The position numbers and the translations under genes were made by a program. Under the pieces are notes generated by a model. The model saw only the letters and a program-made list of their open reading frames with translations, searched no databases and was not told the DNA's origin. Shown piece by piece: positions 1 to 8,624 of a stretch of 64,000 nt of DNA. The number at the start of each line of letters is the position of its first letter. Positions within the stretch are counted from its first letter, which is position 1. This DNA comes from CBDCYS01 sp965226245 (GTDB lineage Bacteria > Acidobacteriota > Terriglobia > Bryobacterales > UBA6623), in NCBI GenBank assembly GCA_965226245.1, contig CBDDCL010000015.1:1984001-2048000 (forward strand), written 5' to 3'.

Positions 1-200
1 TGCTCAGGGTCTAAGGGTTTTCCAACAGCATATGTTGGCTAACGGCTCGTTGGTGCGCCCTGACGAGCAATGTTAATCTGAAGCAGACTGCGCAGGGTCC
101 TGTTGGGCGCCGCGGGAGCAGACAGCCTCGAAATCAACGATTTCCAGGTTGTGCGGCGGGATTGGGAATCGGGACACGGCTCCATTTGGATTCGCTGAAG

Positions 201-635
201 ATGGGCTCCATGACACTGTCCAATGGTTCTATCAACAGGATCGTAACTTCGGTACTGATTGCTGTTGTTGCGCTTCTGGGCTGCCTCCCGCTCTCGATGG
301 AAGAAGCTTCCAAGAAGGTCCAGGAGTTTGAGTTAAAGATGGCGGCGGGTCCGATCGGAGAGCGGATACTGGTTTCCAATCATTCGAACGAGCCGTGGGA
401 GAACGTTGTGATGATCATCAATGATCAGCCGGATGGCAGCGGCTACAAGCTGACCTTGAGCAAGTTTTCCGAGCGGGCGAGTTTGCATTTTGGCATGAGG
501 GTCTTCCGCAACAGCGAGGGGGAGCGCTTTGACTCGAACAACGACGGGATGAAGACGCTCACCGTCTATGCCGATACACCCAGCGGCAAGGGGCGCTGGC
601 GGTCCTCCTACCGCCAAAAGAAGAGTCAGAATTAA
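201..635 (+). CDS. small membrane-anchored or exported protein, function unknown
   Basis: The reading frame encodes 144 aa from the ATG at 201. A hydrophobic segment at about residues 13-29 (INRIVTSVLIAVVALLGC) would be a signal anchor or a lipoprotein-like signal, because a Cys follows LLG. The rest is soluble and polar: a strand-rich stretch (RILVSNHSNEPWENVVMII) and an Arg/Lys-rich tail. An upstream in-frame TTG at 162 exists, but it would put a charged extension before the hydrophobic segment, so the ATG is preferred. The stop overlaps by 4 nt the stop region of the convergent oxidoreductase gene. I do not recognise a family. The central part could be a small beta-sandwich, which is a guess from strand alternation only. 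Confidence 0.55.
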   Translation: MGSMTLSNGSINRIVTSVLIAVVALLGCLPLSMEEASKKVQEFELKMAAGPIGERILVSNHSNEPWENVVMIINDQPDGSGYKLTLSKFSERASLHFGMRVFRNSEGERFDSNNDGMKTLTVYADTPSGKGRWRSSYRQKKSQN

Positions 636-1648
636 GCCGGTCCTGAGCGGCTTGCCAGCTTGACAAGCTGTTTCCCGATATTCTTCCCCGACATCATTTC
701 AATGAACGCCCGCGGCGCATTCTCGATTCCCTCCGCGATTCTTTCACGATACTTGAGCTTGCCGCCGCGAACCCAATGGCTGAGTTCAGCGAGGGCGGCA
801 TCGTAGCGGTCCTGATAGTCAAACACGAGGAATCCTTGCACTTTGGCCCGCTTCACGATCAGATGCCAGAGCAGCCGCGGGCCGTCTTCGGGTTTTTCCA
901 GATTGTATTGGGAGATTTGTCCGCAAACGCTGACACGGCTCTTGGTGTTCAGAAGCGAGAATACCGCGTCCGTGATCGCCCCGCCCACGTTGTCAAAGTA
1001 GGCATCGACGCCGTCTGGGCAACATTTGCGGAGTTTAGCGCCTGTGTCGCCGGCGGTTCTGTAGTTGAAAGCGGCATCAAAGCCCAGGTCTTCGGTGAGA
1101 TGCCTCACTTTCTCGTCGCTTCCGGCGATGCCGACCGCCCGGCAGCCTTTGATCTTCGCGATCTGACCGGCGGCGGATCCCACCGCGCCGGCGGCTGCGG
1201 ATACAACCACGGTTTCACCCGGTTGAGGGTCGCAAATGTCGAGGAGTCCGAAATAAGCGGTGATTCCCGGCATGCCGAGCACTCCCAGGGAGGTCGAGAT
1301 CGGGGCGGCATCCGGATCCAGCTTGCGAAGCTCCTTGCTGTCGGCGACCGCGTATTCCCGCCAGCCGAAGCCGCCAACGACAATATCCCCCGAGCGGAAG
1401 GGGGTCCCGCGGGATTCAAGCACTTCGCCGACCGCCCCTCCAACCATGACCTCGCCTAAGCCCACCGCTGGAGCGTAGGATTTGCGTTCCCTCATGCGTC
1501 CCCGCATGTAGGGATCCACGGACATATACAGGCTCCGAATCAGGCATTGTCCGTCGGATGGCCGCGGGATCGCGGTCTCCTCGATTTGAAAGTCGGTTTC
1601 TTTCGGAAGCCCATTCGGGCGGGAAGCTAGTAAGATCTGTCGATTCAC
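632..1648 (-). CDS. NADP-dependent oxidoreductase, zinc-free MDR superfamily (PTGR/CurA-like)
   Basis: The product (338 aa) resembles the leukotriene B4 12-hydroxydehydrogenase/CurA branch of medium-chain reductases, which reduce alpha,beta-unsaturated carbonyls with NADPH in the cytosol. Seen: the family signature LYMSVDPYMRGRM near the N-terminus, the coenzyme-binding stretch SAAAGAVGSAAGQIAKIKGC (AxxGxVG Rossmann motif), and YFDNVGG, typical of this branch. No structural or catalytic Zn ligands are visible. The start is set at a GTG (1646-1648) because AGGAGG lies about 9 nt upstream; the longer reading frame from 1684 has no such site. It is convergent with the small gene before it. The physiological substrate cannot be told from sequence. 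Confidence 0.85.
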   Translation of the reverse strand: MNRQILLASRPNGLPKETDFQIEETAIPRPSDGQCLIRSLYMSVDPYMRGRMRERKSYAPAVGLGEVMVGGAVGEVLESRGTPFRSGDIVVGGFGWREYAVADSKELRKLDPDAAPISTSLGVLGMPGITAYFGLLDICDPQPGETVVVSAAAGAVGSAAGQIAKIKGCRAVGIAGSDEKVRHLTEDLGFDAAFNYRTAGDTGAKLRKCCPDGVDAYFDNVGGAITDAVFSLLNTKSRVSVCGQISQYNLEKPEDGPRLLWHLIVKRAKVQGFLVFDYQDRYDAALAELSHWVRGGKLKYRERIAEGIENAPRAFIEMMSGKNIGKQLVKLASRSGPA

Positions 1649-2246
1649 GTTCTTGTTCCTCCTATGCGAGGCAACAGCAACCACCTGTGGCGTTTCCCCA
1701 GTCGAATTGGATGCCGATAAGCCCGGAACCCTTCGTGGCGGTCAGGGCTTTGATTCCTCGTTCTGTCCTTCTGTTTGTGGAACTGTGTCCAACTGACGAA
1801 GTGTAGCAATCCGAAGCTCACCCCAGCCCGATGGGCACTGGACGGCTTCGCCCGCGGCTGGAGTTCCTGTCATTCATATGATCGAGGATAGTCTCAATGT
1901 CTTTCTCCCGAGTTGACTCCTTGCAGGTCTCACCGGGTCGACCGCTTTCCCGATTTCCAGCCGTGGCCGGACGCCAGGCAGCAGGCGACTCGTCGGGCAA
2001 AGATCGCCCTGAGCGAGTTTGCCTCCAGAGTTCAAGGACTCCAGCCAGACGACTACTTCGGGCGGCGTCAGGGTGCGGGTTCGGCGGCTCACACCTACTC
2101 GAGTGCACTCGGTTAGGAGGTTTTTCCCCGCGAGTTAAGGTTCAGCTAGCATTGTCCAGCTAGCAATGTCTGTTGTAGTAATGTTCCTAACGGTACTGGT
2201 ACACGATTTTGGTGTCGCGGATTGCCGTGGAAGCGAGGCGTGTCAG
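1649..2246. other. intergenic region without a recognised gene
   Basis: About 600 bp between the divergently transcribed oxidoreductase and response-regulator genes. Short open frames exist on both strands but none has a family resemblance or a convincing ribosome-binding site. The region must hold promoters for both neighbours; no consensus pair stands out. The only structured feature seen is the 14-bp tandem repeat near 2143. Confidence 0.5.
2143..2170. repeat. two tandem 14-bp repeats upstream of the response regulator
   Basis: CAGCTAGCATTGTC is followed immediately by CAGCTAGCAATGTC (one mismatch). Each unit contains the palindrome GCTAGC. The pair ends 76 nt before the regulator start codon, so it could be an operator or simply a chance duplication. 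Confidence 0.4.
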
Positions 2247-2921
2247 ATGATCCGAGTTTGTGCTTGTGAGACGCAACCGATTGTCGTCGAAGGATTGAAA
2301 AGCAGTCTGCAGGATGTCGAGGACCTTGAATTCAGCGGGTGCGTCGACAATTTGAGGTCCCTATTCGATCTGGTTGAGAAAGACTCCCCAAAAGTTTGCT
2401 TGATCGACAAGTCGTTTGGAACCAAGTCGGTGTTCCAAATCATATCGGACTTGAAGGCGCGCTGTCCCGAGACGGAACCGGTGCTGTGGGCGGCCGAGAT
2501 ATCCGAAGTGGAATCCTTCCGGGCTCTGCAAGTGGGTGCTCGCGGAATCCTGAAGAAGACGCTTCCCGTGACGGTCATCCTGGATTGCATTCGAACCGTC
2601 GCCAAGGGCAATATTTGGATTGAAAGTTCCGTGTCCAACCAGTTCGTTGGGTTCCTCAACCGCCGTTCGACTCCGAGGTTGACGCCCCGCGAGGAGGAGA
2701 TCCTCAACCTGGTCATGAAGGGAATGAAGAACAAACAGATTGCCGAGGAACTTTCCATCACGACCGGCACTGTAAAAGTTCATTTGATGCATATCTTCGA
2801 GAAGACCGGCGTCAAGGATCGATTTGAACTGGCCATGTACGGCCGGAAACTGCGCGGAGGCTCATTCGAGGTCGATTCGGAGCCTGTTCAGGAGTCCCTG
2901 CTCGCCCTCGGCGTTCTGTAG
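2247..2921 (+). CDS. NarL/FixJ-type response regulator (receiver + LuxR HTH)
   Basis: A 224-aa two-domain transcription regulator. The receiver spans about residues 1-120: the likely phosphoacceptor Asp is in VCLIDKSF and the conserved Lys in GARGILKK. The LuxR-type DNA-binding domain at about 145-210 has the classic TPREEEILNLVMKGMKNKQI and TGTVKVHLMHIFEKTG segments. The usual acidic pair after strand 1 (DD) is replaced by E-T (CACETQPIVVEGL), so Mg-dependent phosphorylation may be altered. The start is the ATG at 2247, with GAGG 8 nt upstream; a longer frame begins at 2166 but adds an unrelated extension. No histidine kinase is adjacent. It lies 36 nt before the GT-C-like gene, but co-regulation is not shown. 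Confidence 0.85.
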   Translation: MIRVCACETQPIVVEGLKSSLQDVEDLEFSGCVDNLRSLFDLVEKDSPKVCLIDKSFGTKSVFQIISDLKARCPETEPVLWAAEISEVESFRALQVGARGILKKTLPVTVILDCIRTVAKGNIWIESSVSNQFVGFLNRRSTPRLTPREEEILNLVMKGMKNKQIAEELSITTGTVKVHLMHIFEKTGVKDRFELAMYGRKLRGGSFEVDSEPVQESLLALGVL

Positions 2922-2957
2922 TGTCCAGGCTCTCTGTAGAATTGTTCCAGGGGAGCC

Positions 2958-4658
2958 ATGAACCAGCGAAGTCTGATCCTGGGGCTGGCAGCAGGCGTCA
3001 TCACGTTCCTGACCGCCGCGAATCTATGCTGGTCTGCTGACTGGTTCGGCCGATTCCACGACGATTCCATCTACCTGAGTTCCGCGAAAGCTCTCGCCGA
3101 CGGCCAAGGCTACGTGATGCCCAGCGTGCCCGGCGAACCGCCCCAGACGAAGTATCCTCCCCTCTACCCGTGGTTGTTGTCGCTGGTCTGGCACATCTGG
3201 CCCAGCTTCCCGCAAAATCTGGTTCCGGCGTTCTGGATCAACGCCCTGGCAGGGGCGGCGTTTTTCTTGGTTTGCTTCTTCGTACTGAGGCAACTCGGTA
3301 TCGGCCAGGCGCCCGCGCTGGGGCTGGCCGCGGTTTGCGGCTTCCACCCCACCACTTTGCATCTGGCGACAACCTTGCTGAGTGATCTGCCGTTTATGGC
3401 GCTGTCGGTTGGTTCCAGCGCCCTTGCGTGGGCGGCTAGGGTTCGGTTTGGCGACCGGAAAATTCCGAGTTTGTGGCTGTTGGCCGGCGCCGTAGCTGCT
3501 CTAGCGGTCATGACGAGGTCGATAGGAATCGCTTTCGTGCTGGCTCTCGCCTGTTTTGCGGGCCGGCACAAGTCTTATCGCCTGGCCTTTCTCGCGCTGT
3601 TCGCCGGGTTGGCTGTCATTGGGGCCGGCATGGCTTGGTCCTGGCAGAATCGAACTTTATTTAGTGTTGATTCCACAAGTCTTAGCGGGTACGAGCAGAC
3701 CCGTTTATTCTATGGCAGCTACTTAGGGTTCTGGCTGAATTGCGTGCAGGATTGGGCTACCTTCCAGTCGATGGCCTCATTTAACTTCTGGGAACTGCTG
3801 AAGCAACCCGCGGCGACTTCCTTTTTGCTTCCGGTAGTCGGGTTCGAAGGCGGATTCTTGCAAGCTGTAGCCGTTGCCCTCTCGCTCGGGATTGCCAAAG
3901 GGGCGTTTGGATTAGCCCGGCTAAACGGACTCCACCCGTTGCATTTGGCCTTGTTTTTCACGGTTCCGGTCACGATCGTGTGGAACTACACGCTACTGGA
4001 CCGCTTCTTGCTGCCTTTCTTGCCGCTATTCTTGGCGGGCGCCTACCACGAGATCAAATCGATCTTGGAGTCGGTAGTGGAGGTCTTTCGCGCCCGCAAG
4101 CCGGTTGTAGACCGGGTGGTTTCCGGGATTCTGGCGGGTGCGCTCGCTTGGCTGGTGCTGTTTGCGGCGATTGGCTATCTATGGCGAGCCCCCCGAGGGT
4201 TGCTGAACGGCCACACAGAGAGAGCTTTGCTGGCGGCCGAAAAGCGACAAGCCTATCGCTGGATTCTGGAGAACACCAAGGAGTCGGACCGCTTCATATC
4301 TTATGAAGACGCAGCTCTGTGGCTGCACACAGGCAGGCAAGCCCTCAGGCCGATGATCTTCTCCACCGCTGCTTTCTATCGCCAAGACAAGGGCATCGTG
4401 GAGCGAGATTTGGCCAGATTCATGGATACCGCCAGCGCGATTGAGGCCGGATACTGGATGGTTGCCGAGGATGATTACCAGCTTGCCAGCGCCTCGGAAA
4501 TGATCGGAGAACACGCTGGCCGCTTGTTGCTTTCCTACTCCAAGGTCTTCGAAACCGACGGAGGCAAGGTCAAAATCTATGAATTTTCCAGGAACAGCGG
4601 AAGGAAGGGAAGCGACGGCGCCGGAGACGCGCCGGTTTCAATTCGGCCGGAAAGTTGA
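2958..4658 (+). CDS. polytopic membrane protein, GT-C (family 39/ArnT-like) glycosyltransferase candidate
   Basis: 566 aa with about ten hydrophobic helices and a soluble C-terminal domain from about residue 420. After the first helix the loop has FGRFHDDSIYLSSAKALADG and then YPPLYPWLLSLVWHIWP. The acidic pair in the first periplasmic loop plus a following KYPPLYPW-type segment is how GT-C enzymes using polyprenyl-phosphate sugars look (PMT/ArnT, GT39/GT83). The C-terminal part (HTERALLAAEKRQAYRWILE...) resembles the soluble domain found in many bacterial members. GGGAG just upstream of the ATG at 2958 is a reasonable ribosome-binding site. Transfer of a sugar to a lipid or protein at the outer face of the inner membrane is inferred; donor and acceptor are unknown. 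Confidence 0.65.
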   Translation: MNQRSLILGLAAGVITFLTAANLCWSADWFGRFHDDSIYLSSAKALADGQGYVMPSVPGEPPQTKYPPLYPWLLSLVWHIWPSFPQNLVPAFWINALAGAAFFLVCFFVLRQLGIGQAPALGLAAVCGFHPTTLHLATTLLSDLPFMALSVGSSALAWAARVRFGDRKIPSLWLLAGAVAALAVMTRSIGIAFVLALACFAGRHKSYRLAFLALFAGLAVIGAGMAWSWQNRTLFSVDSTSLSGYEQTRLFYGSYLGFWLNCVQDWATFQSMASFNFWELLKQPAATSFLLPVVGFEGGFLQAVAVALSLGIAKGAFGLARLNGLHPLHLALFFTVPVTIVWNYTLLDRFLLPFLPLFLAGAYHEIKSILESVVEVFRARKPVVDRVVSGILAGALAWLVLFAAIGYLWRAPRGLLNGHTERALLAAEKRQAYRWILENTKESDRFISYEDAALWLHTGRQALRPMIFSTAAFYRQDKGIVERDLARFMDTASAIEAGYWMVAEDDYQLASASEMIGEHAGRLLLSYSKVFETDGGKVKIYEFSRNSGRKGSDGAGDAPVSIRPES

Positions 4659-4853
4659 TACGGGCATGCCGCTACTTGTGCCGGACGTACTATCACTGGG
4701 CAGTACCGCAGTGGTAAGCCTTTGGGTCCTGGGTCTATATGACTATTGGCACGATGTTCGTATTGCGATAGTATAGTCTAGGACCTGGAAATTCCGGCGT
4801 AAAGGTTTTCTTCCACCTGAGGAAAGCCCCCAGCCTGGGCTGATACGTAAACG

Positions 4854-6464
4854 ATGCAAACGGACAGCGCAAACGTGACAGCAGTCGCAGCGGGTGAATC
4901 GGCGCCGCCGGCGGGCGGCGCCTCGCGCTGGCTTCTTCCGCATCTGTCCGATTGGGTGTTTGCTTCTCTGTTGCTGTGGCTGTTTTTTGGGCACGGGGCG
5001 GCGCGAACTCTATTGGCCGATGGCGATACCGGCTGGCATATCCGGACGGGTCAATACGTTTTGGAGAATTGGGCATTTCCCCGCGTGGACTTGTTCTCCT
5101 TCACGATGGAAGGCAAGAGCTGGTTTGCCTGGGAATGGTTCTCGGATGTGCTGCTCGCACTCGCCTACAAGGCCGCCGAGCTGAAGGGGGTCGTGCTCTT
5201 GGCGGGTGTAGTGATTGCGGCCACGGCCGCCGCACTTCTGCGCTACATGCTGTGGCTTGGCGTCAATGTGCTGTTGGCGGTCTCCTTCCTGATGATTGCC
5301 GCGTCTGCTTCGATGGTCCACTGGCTGGCGCGCCCCCATATGTTCACTTGGGGCCTGCTGCTGGCCACCATTTGGCTGCTCGAGGCGGACCGCCGCGGAA
5401 ACAGCCGCCGGGTTTACTGGCTGCTGCCGATTGCCATCGTATGGACCAACACTCACGGTGGGTTCCTGACCCTGCTCATGGCCGTGGGCGTGTACGCGGT
5501 TGGGGTAGGATTGGAGCAACTGTGGGCAACGTATGACCATAGTTCTGAAGGGTTTAGCTGGCATCTGCCGGCTGCGGCCAAACGCTACGGCTTACTGCTG
5601 CTACTTTGTACCGCCGGCACGCTCGTCAATCCTTATGGTTATCAGCTCCACGTGCATATTTCCGAGTATCTGCGTTCTGATTTCATCCTGAATAATGTCC
5701 AGGAGTTTCAGTCGCCGGACTTCCGCGGCGAAAGCATGCTGGTTTACGAAGGCTTTTTGCTGCTGGGATTGATCTTGATTGTGAGATTAATCCGGCGGCG
5801 AGAGCTGGCCCAGGCCCTGCTGCTGCTGGCCTGGTCGCATGCATCGCTGGTATCGGTTCGTCATGTGCCTTTGTTCATGATTGTCTCGGCGCCTCTGATT
5901 GCTAGAGAGTTGACGCTGTTTATCGCGGAGGGTGTCAGCTCCGGTAATACTTGGCTGAAGGCGATCCACAGCATGGGAGAGGACTACGGGGGAAGCAAGC
6001 CGTCCGCGTCTTTCGCGTCCGCGCCCGCATTTTCGTGGCTTCCAGTGGTCGCCGTGGTGGTGATCGCTTCGATGCTGCACCTTCGCGCCGACAACTATCG
6101 CTGGAAGGCGCAGTTTCCCGAGGTCCGGTTTCCCGTAGCGGCATGTGATGCTTTGGAAGACCGGCTGGTCCAGCGCCGCGTGCTGAGTTCGGACCAGTGG
6201 TCTGACTATCTGATCTACAACTTCTATCCGAAAGTGAAGGTCTTTTTCGATGGTCGCAGCGATTTCTATGATCCCTCGATTCGCGGAGAATATCTTCAGC
6301 TCATTGGATCGGGGTGGCGCTGGGAAGAGATCGTTGACCGCTATGAGTTCGACGCGGCCCTGCTGCCACTGGACTGGCCGCTGGCGTCCACGATGAAGGT
6401 GCACCCGGATTGGGCTGTGGTCTATGACGACGGGCTGGCGGTTTATTTGGAGAGAGTGAGGTGA
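4854..6464 (+). CDS. polytopic membrane protein, GT-C-like, acidobacterial type
   Basis: 536 aa with many transmembrane helices from about residue 35 to 400 and a soluble tail of about 120 aa. The loop after helix 1 reads LADGDTGWHIRTGQYVLENW, an Asp-rich loop placed like the catalytic loop of GT-C glycosyltransferases, followed by an aromatic segment (FAWEWFSDVLLALAY). The tail ends with SDYLIYNFYPKVKVFFDGRS. I recognise the overall type as a membrane protein common in Acidobacteria but not a characterised enzyme. It follows the other GT-C-like gene on the same strand after 195 bp, so the two may serve one glycan or glycolipid pathway; this is inference from adjacency. Confidence 0.6.
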   Translation: MQTDSANVTAVAAGESAPPAGGASRWLLPHLSDWVFASLLLWLFFGHGAARTLLADGDTGWHIRTGQYVLENWAFPRVDLFSFTMEGKSWFAWEWFSDVLLALAYKAAELKGVVLLAGVVIAATAAALLRYMLWLGVNVLLAVSFLMIAASASMVHWLARPHMFTWGLLLATIWLLEADRRGNSRRVYWLLPIAIVWTNTHGGFLTLLMAVGVYAVGVGLEQLWATYDHSSEGFSWHLPAAAKRYGLLLLLCTAGTLVNPYGYQLHVHISEYLRSDFILNNVQEFQSPDFRGESMLVYEGFLLLGLILIVRLIRRRELAQALLLLAWSHASLVSVRHVPLFMIVSAPLIARELTLFIAEGVSSGNTWLKAIHSMGEDYGGSKPSASFASAPAFSWLPVVAVVVIASMLHLRADNYRWKAQFPEVRFPVAACDALEDRLVQRRVLSSDQWSDYLIYNFYPKVKVFFDGRSDFYDPSIRGEYLQLIGSGWRWEEIVDRYEFDAALLPLDWPLASTMKVHPDWAVVYDDGLAVYLERVR

Positions 6465-6832
6465 GAACAACGCCGGCGTCCGCGTCAGCTCGGAGGCCGT
6501 CACGTGTTGATTTAGAAGGGGTTAAAGAGAAGGCGGAAACTGGCTGGTTGTAGACATGCAGGCCCTAGGGGGACTTACGAGGAACACCTGGGCGGTTCTC
6601 CTAGCTGTGGTTAAGTAAGGATACTGTGGAAACCGCTGGGTTCCGTCAATTTCGTTTGATGTTGGAATGGTATATCAATGAGAGAATCGAAGGATATTCG
6701 CTTGTCAAATAGATGTCTCAAGCTCTTGTCCGTAGTTTCGGGGCGTGGCCGCGCGGGTGCGCCTGATCTCTCATGCGGCGCTGCTCTGAGCACGGATGAG
6801 ATCCGTTTTCATCAAGAAAGGGTGCTCTTGGC
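6465..6832. other. intergenic region upstream of the Tad locus
   Basis: 368 bp with no supported gene. I looked here for a Flp-type pilin (a short ORF with a GxxxxE-type processing site and a hydrophobic stretch) and did not find one. It probably carries the promoter of the Tad genes. Confidence 0.5.
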
Positions 6833-7327
6833 ATGACGGACCCGTTTTACTGGCTGCTCGGTTTATGCATTGTGATCGGAGCCCTGGCATCAGCGGAGGA
6901 TTTATGGAGGCGAAAGGTCTCCAATCCTATCACCGTGGGTGCGTTCGCGGCCGGCGTCGTAGCGCAGTCCGTCATTTTCGGTCTGAAAGGCGCCGGAAGT
7001 GCGTTACTGGGCAGTCTGGTTGGATTCGTCATTTTTCTGGTGTTTTATTTGCTAGGTGGAATGGGCGGCGGAGACATCAAGCTGATGGCCGGGTTTGGGG
7101 CGATTATGGGGAGCGTCGAGCAGGTCGTGATGGCTGCGATCATGGCGGCCCTGGTCGGAGCCCTGATGGCCCTGGCATTTCTCGCCGTACGGTTTGTCAG
7201 GAAAAAGCTTGGCCCCGAGGGCGAGATCACAGGCTCGGGGCTGAAAAGCTCGATTCCCTACGCGCCGGCCATTACCGCCGGAGTATTGATGTCGTTTGCT
7301 AGCCGGAGTATTGATGTCGTTTGCTAA
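6833..7327 (+). CDS. cpaA: Tad-type prepilin peptidase (CpaA/TadV, A24 family)
   Basis: 164 aa and almost entirely membrane-embedded. The two catalytic aspartates of the A24 family are visible: the first in SAEDLWRRKVSN (about residue 23) and the second in GGMGGGDIKLMAGFG (about residues 75-89). The enzyme cleaves the leader of Flp/Tad prepilins at the inner membrane. It opens the Tad gene series (cpaB-cpaC-cpaE-cpaF-tadB-tadC downstream). The C-terminus looks altered: a 25-bp tandem duplication (7277-7326) shifts frame near the end. If one unit is removed the frame continues to a stop a few codons later (SFAKSSFP), the more likely original end. An IS630-type element begins 18 bp after the stop and separates the gene from cpaB. 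Confidence 0.85.
   Translation: MTDPFYWLLGLCIVIGALASAEDLWRRKVSNPITVGAFAAGVVAQSVIFGLKGAGSALLGSLVGFVIFLVFYLLGGMGGGDIKLMAGFGAIMGSVEQVVMAAIMAALVGALMALAFLAVRFVRKKLGPEGEITGSGLKSSIPYAPAITAGVLMSFASRSIDVVC
7277..7326. repeat. perfect 25-bp tandem duplication at the 3' end of cpaA
   Basis: The unit starting GCCGGAGTATTGATG occupies 7277-7301 and again 7302-7326, with no mismatch. Because 25 is not a multiple of three, it shifts the reading frame of the last codons of cpaA. It lies just outside the left end of the IS630-type element (about 7345) but is far longer than the 2-bp TA target duplication of that family. Confidence 0.9.
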
Positions 7328-7344
7328 GTCCTCCTTCCCATAAA

Positions 7345-8591
7345 TACGATGACGTATTGTGGGGTGGCTTCTTTGGTTTTGCCTCGGCTAGACTGGTCTT
7401 AACACGGAGACCAGTCGATGCCAAGAAAAAGCCCCTTCTCCATCAAGCTTACATCCGAAGAGCAACGAGTGCTGCAAGCGAGGGCCCGAAAGTATACCTC
7501 ATCGTATCGAGACGTGATCCGGGCCAAGATCGTCTTGCTTGCCGCCCAAGACCTCTCCAATGACCAGATCGCTCGGCGCCTCGACACCCCCCGTCAGATC
7601 GTCAGCAAATGGCGCAAACGCTTCTTCCTCGACCGCCTGGCTGGTCTCGAAGAGCAGCCCCGCGGCGGTCGTCCGCCGACGTTTTCCCCCTCAGCTCGTC
7701 GTCGCCGTCAAAGCCCTCGCTTGTGAATTGCCCGCCCAGTCCGGCTTGCCGCTCTCCCGTTTCTCCGTCTCCGAGATTCGCCATGAGGTCCTGCGTCGAG
7801 GTCTGGTCGCCGACATCAGCGGCGCCACCCTCTGGCGCTGGCTCGACTCGGATGCGCTGCGCCCCTGGTACCACCGCAGCTGGATCTTCCCCCGCGACCC
7901 CGACTTCGCCGAAAAGGCCGCCCGCATCCTGGATCTGTACGAAGGCCGTTGGCAGGGCAGTCCGTTGGGGGCAGACGATTTTGTTCTCTCCGCCGACGAA
8001 AAAACCAGCATCCAAGCGCGTCAGCGTAAGCATCGCGGCAAGCCGCCTGCCCCCGGCCGCTCGGCTCGCGTCGAGAATGAATACAAGCGCCTCGGTGCTT
8101 GGGCTTACCTGGCGGCTTGGGATGTTCATCGCGCCAAGCTGTTTGGCCGCTGCGAAACGAAAAACACCAGCGCCGGGGTCGATCGTCTGGTGGCGGAAGT
8201 GATGAGTCAGCCGCCCTACTGTTCGGCCCGGCGGGTTTTCTGGATCATGGACAACTGCTCGACTCATCGCGGCGACAAGGCCGCCGAGCGCTTGCGCACG
8301 CGCTGGCCCTCGGCGGTGCTGGTCCACACGCCGGTGCACGCGAGTTGGTTGAATCAGATCGAGATCTACTTCTCGATCCTGCAACGCAAGGCCCTCACCC
8401 CGAATGACTTCTCTTCGCTTGACGAACTCGAGGAGCGCCTCCTAGGTTTTCAGCAACACTACGAGCAAATCGCGACCCCTTTCCGGTGGACCTTCACGCG
8501 CCACGATCTCAAGCGCTGGCTGGCCAAGCTCGATAACTCTAGCCTCACTCCTGCCGCTTAGGTTGATACCCTACAAACATACGTCACCGTA
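7345..8591 (+). mobile_element. IS630-family insertion sequence between cpaA and cpaB
   Basis: About 1.25 kb. Imperfect terminal inverted repeats: left TACGATGACGTATTG, right (reverse complement) TACGGTGACGTATGT. Both ends have a TA dinucleotide, as expected of IS630/Tc1 elements that duplicate a TA target. It carries one DDE transposase gene that is frame-disrupted. The insertion lies in the short gap between cpaA and cpaB, so it would affect transcription of the downstream Tad genes more than their coding. Confidence 0.85.
7418..8561 (+). pseudogene. IS630-family transposase, two frames
   Basis: The N-terminal HTH part (from 7418: LTSEEQRVLQARARKY... SNDQIARRLDTPRQIVSKWR) and the DDE catalytic part lie in different frames. 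Catalytic acidic residues are visible in VLSADEKTSIQAR (D), FWIMDNCSTHRG (D) and SWLNQIEIYFSILQRK (E). The switch maps to a TTTTCCCCC run at about 7682-7690. Removing a single C would give an uninterrupted protein of about 380 aa reading through PPTFSPQLVVAVKAL. A one-base insertion in the C run, a sequencing error, or slippage during expression are all possible. Without slippage the product is inactive. Confidence 0.8.
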
Positions 8592-8624
8592 ATTCTGAGG
8601 CAGAGGACTAAGTGAGGATCAATT

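Noticed and set aside
1818..2108. Overlapping open frames on both strands between the oxidoreductase and response-regulator genes
   Set aside because: No family resemblance and no ribosome-binding site; open frames are expected by chance in DNA of this GC content.
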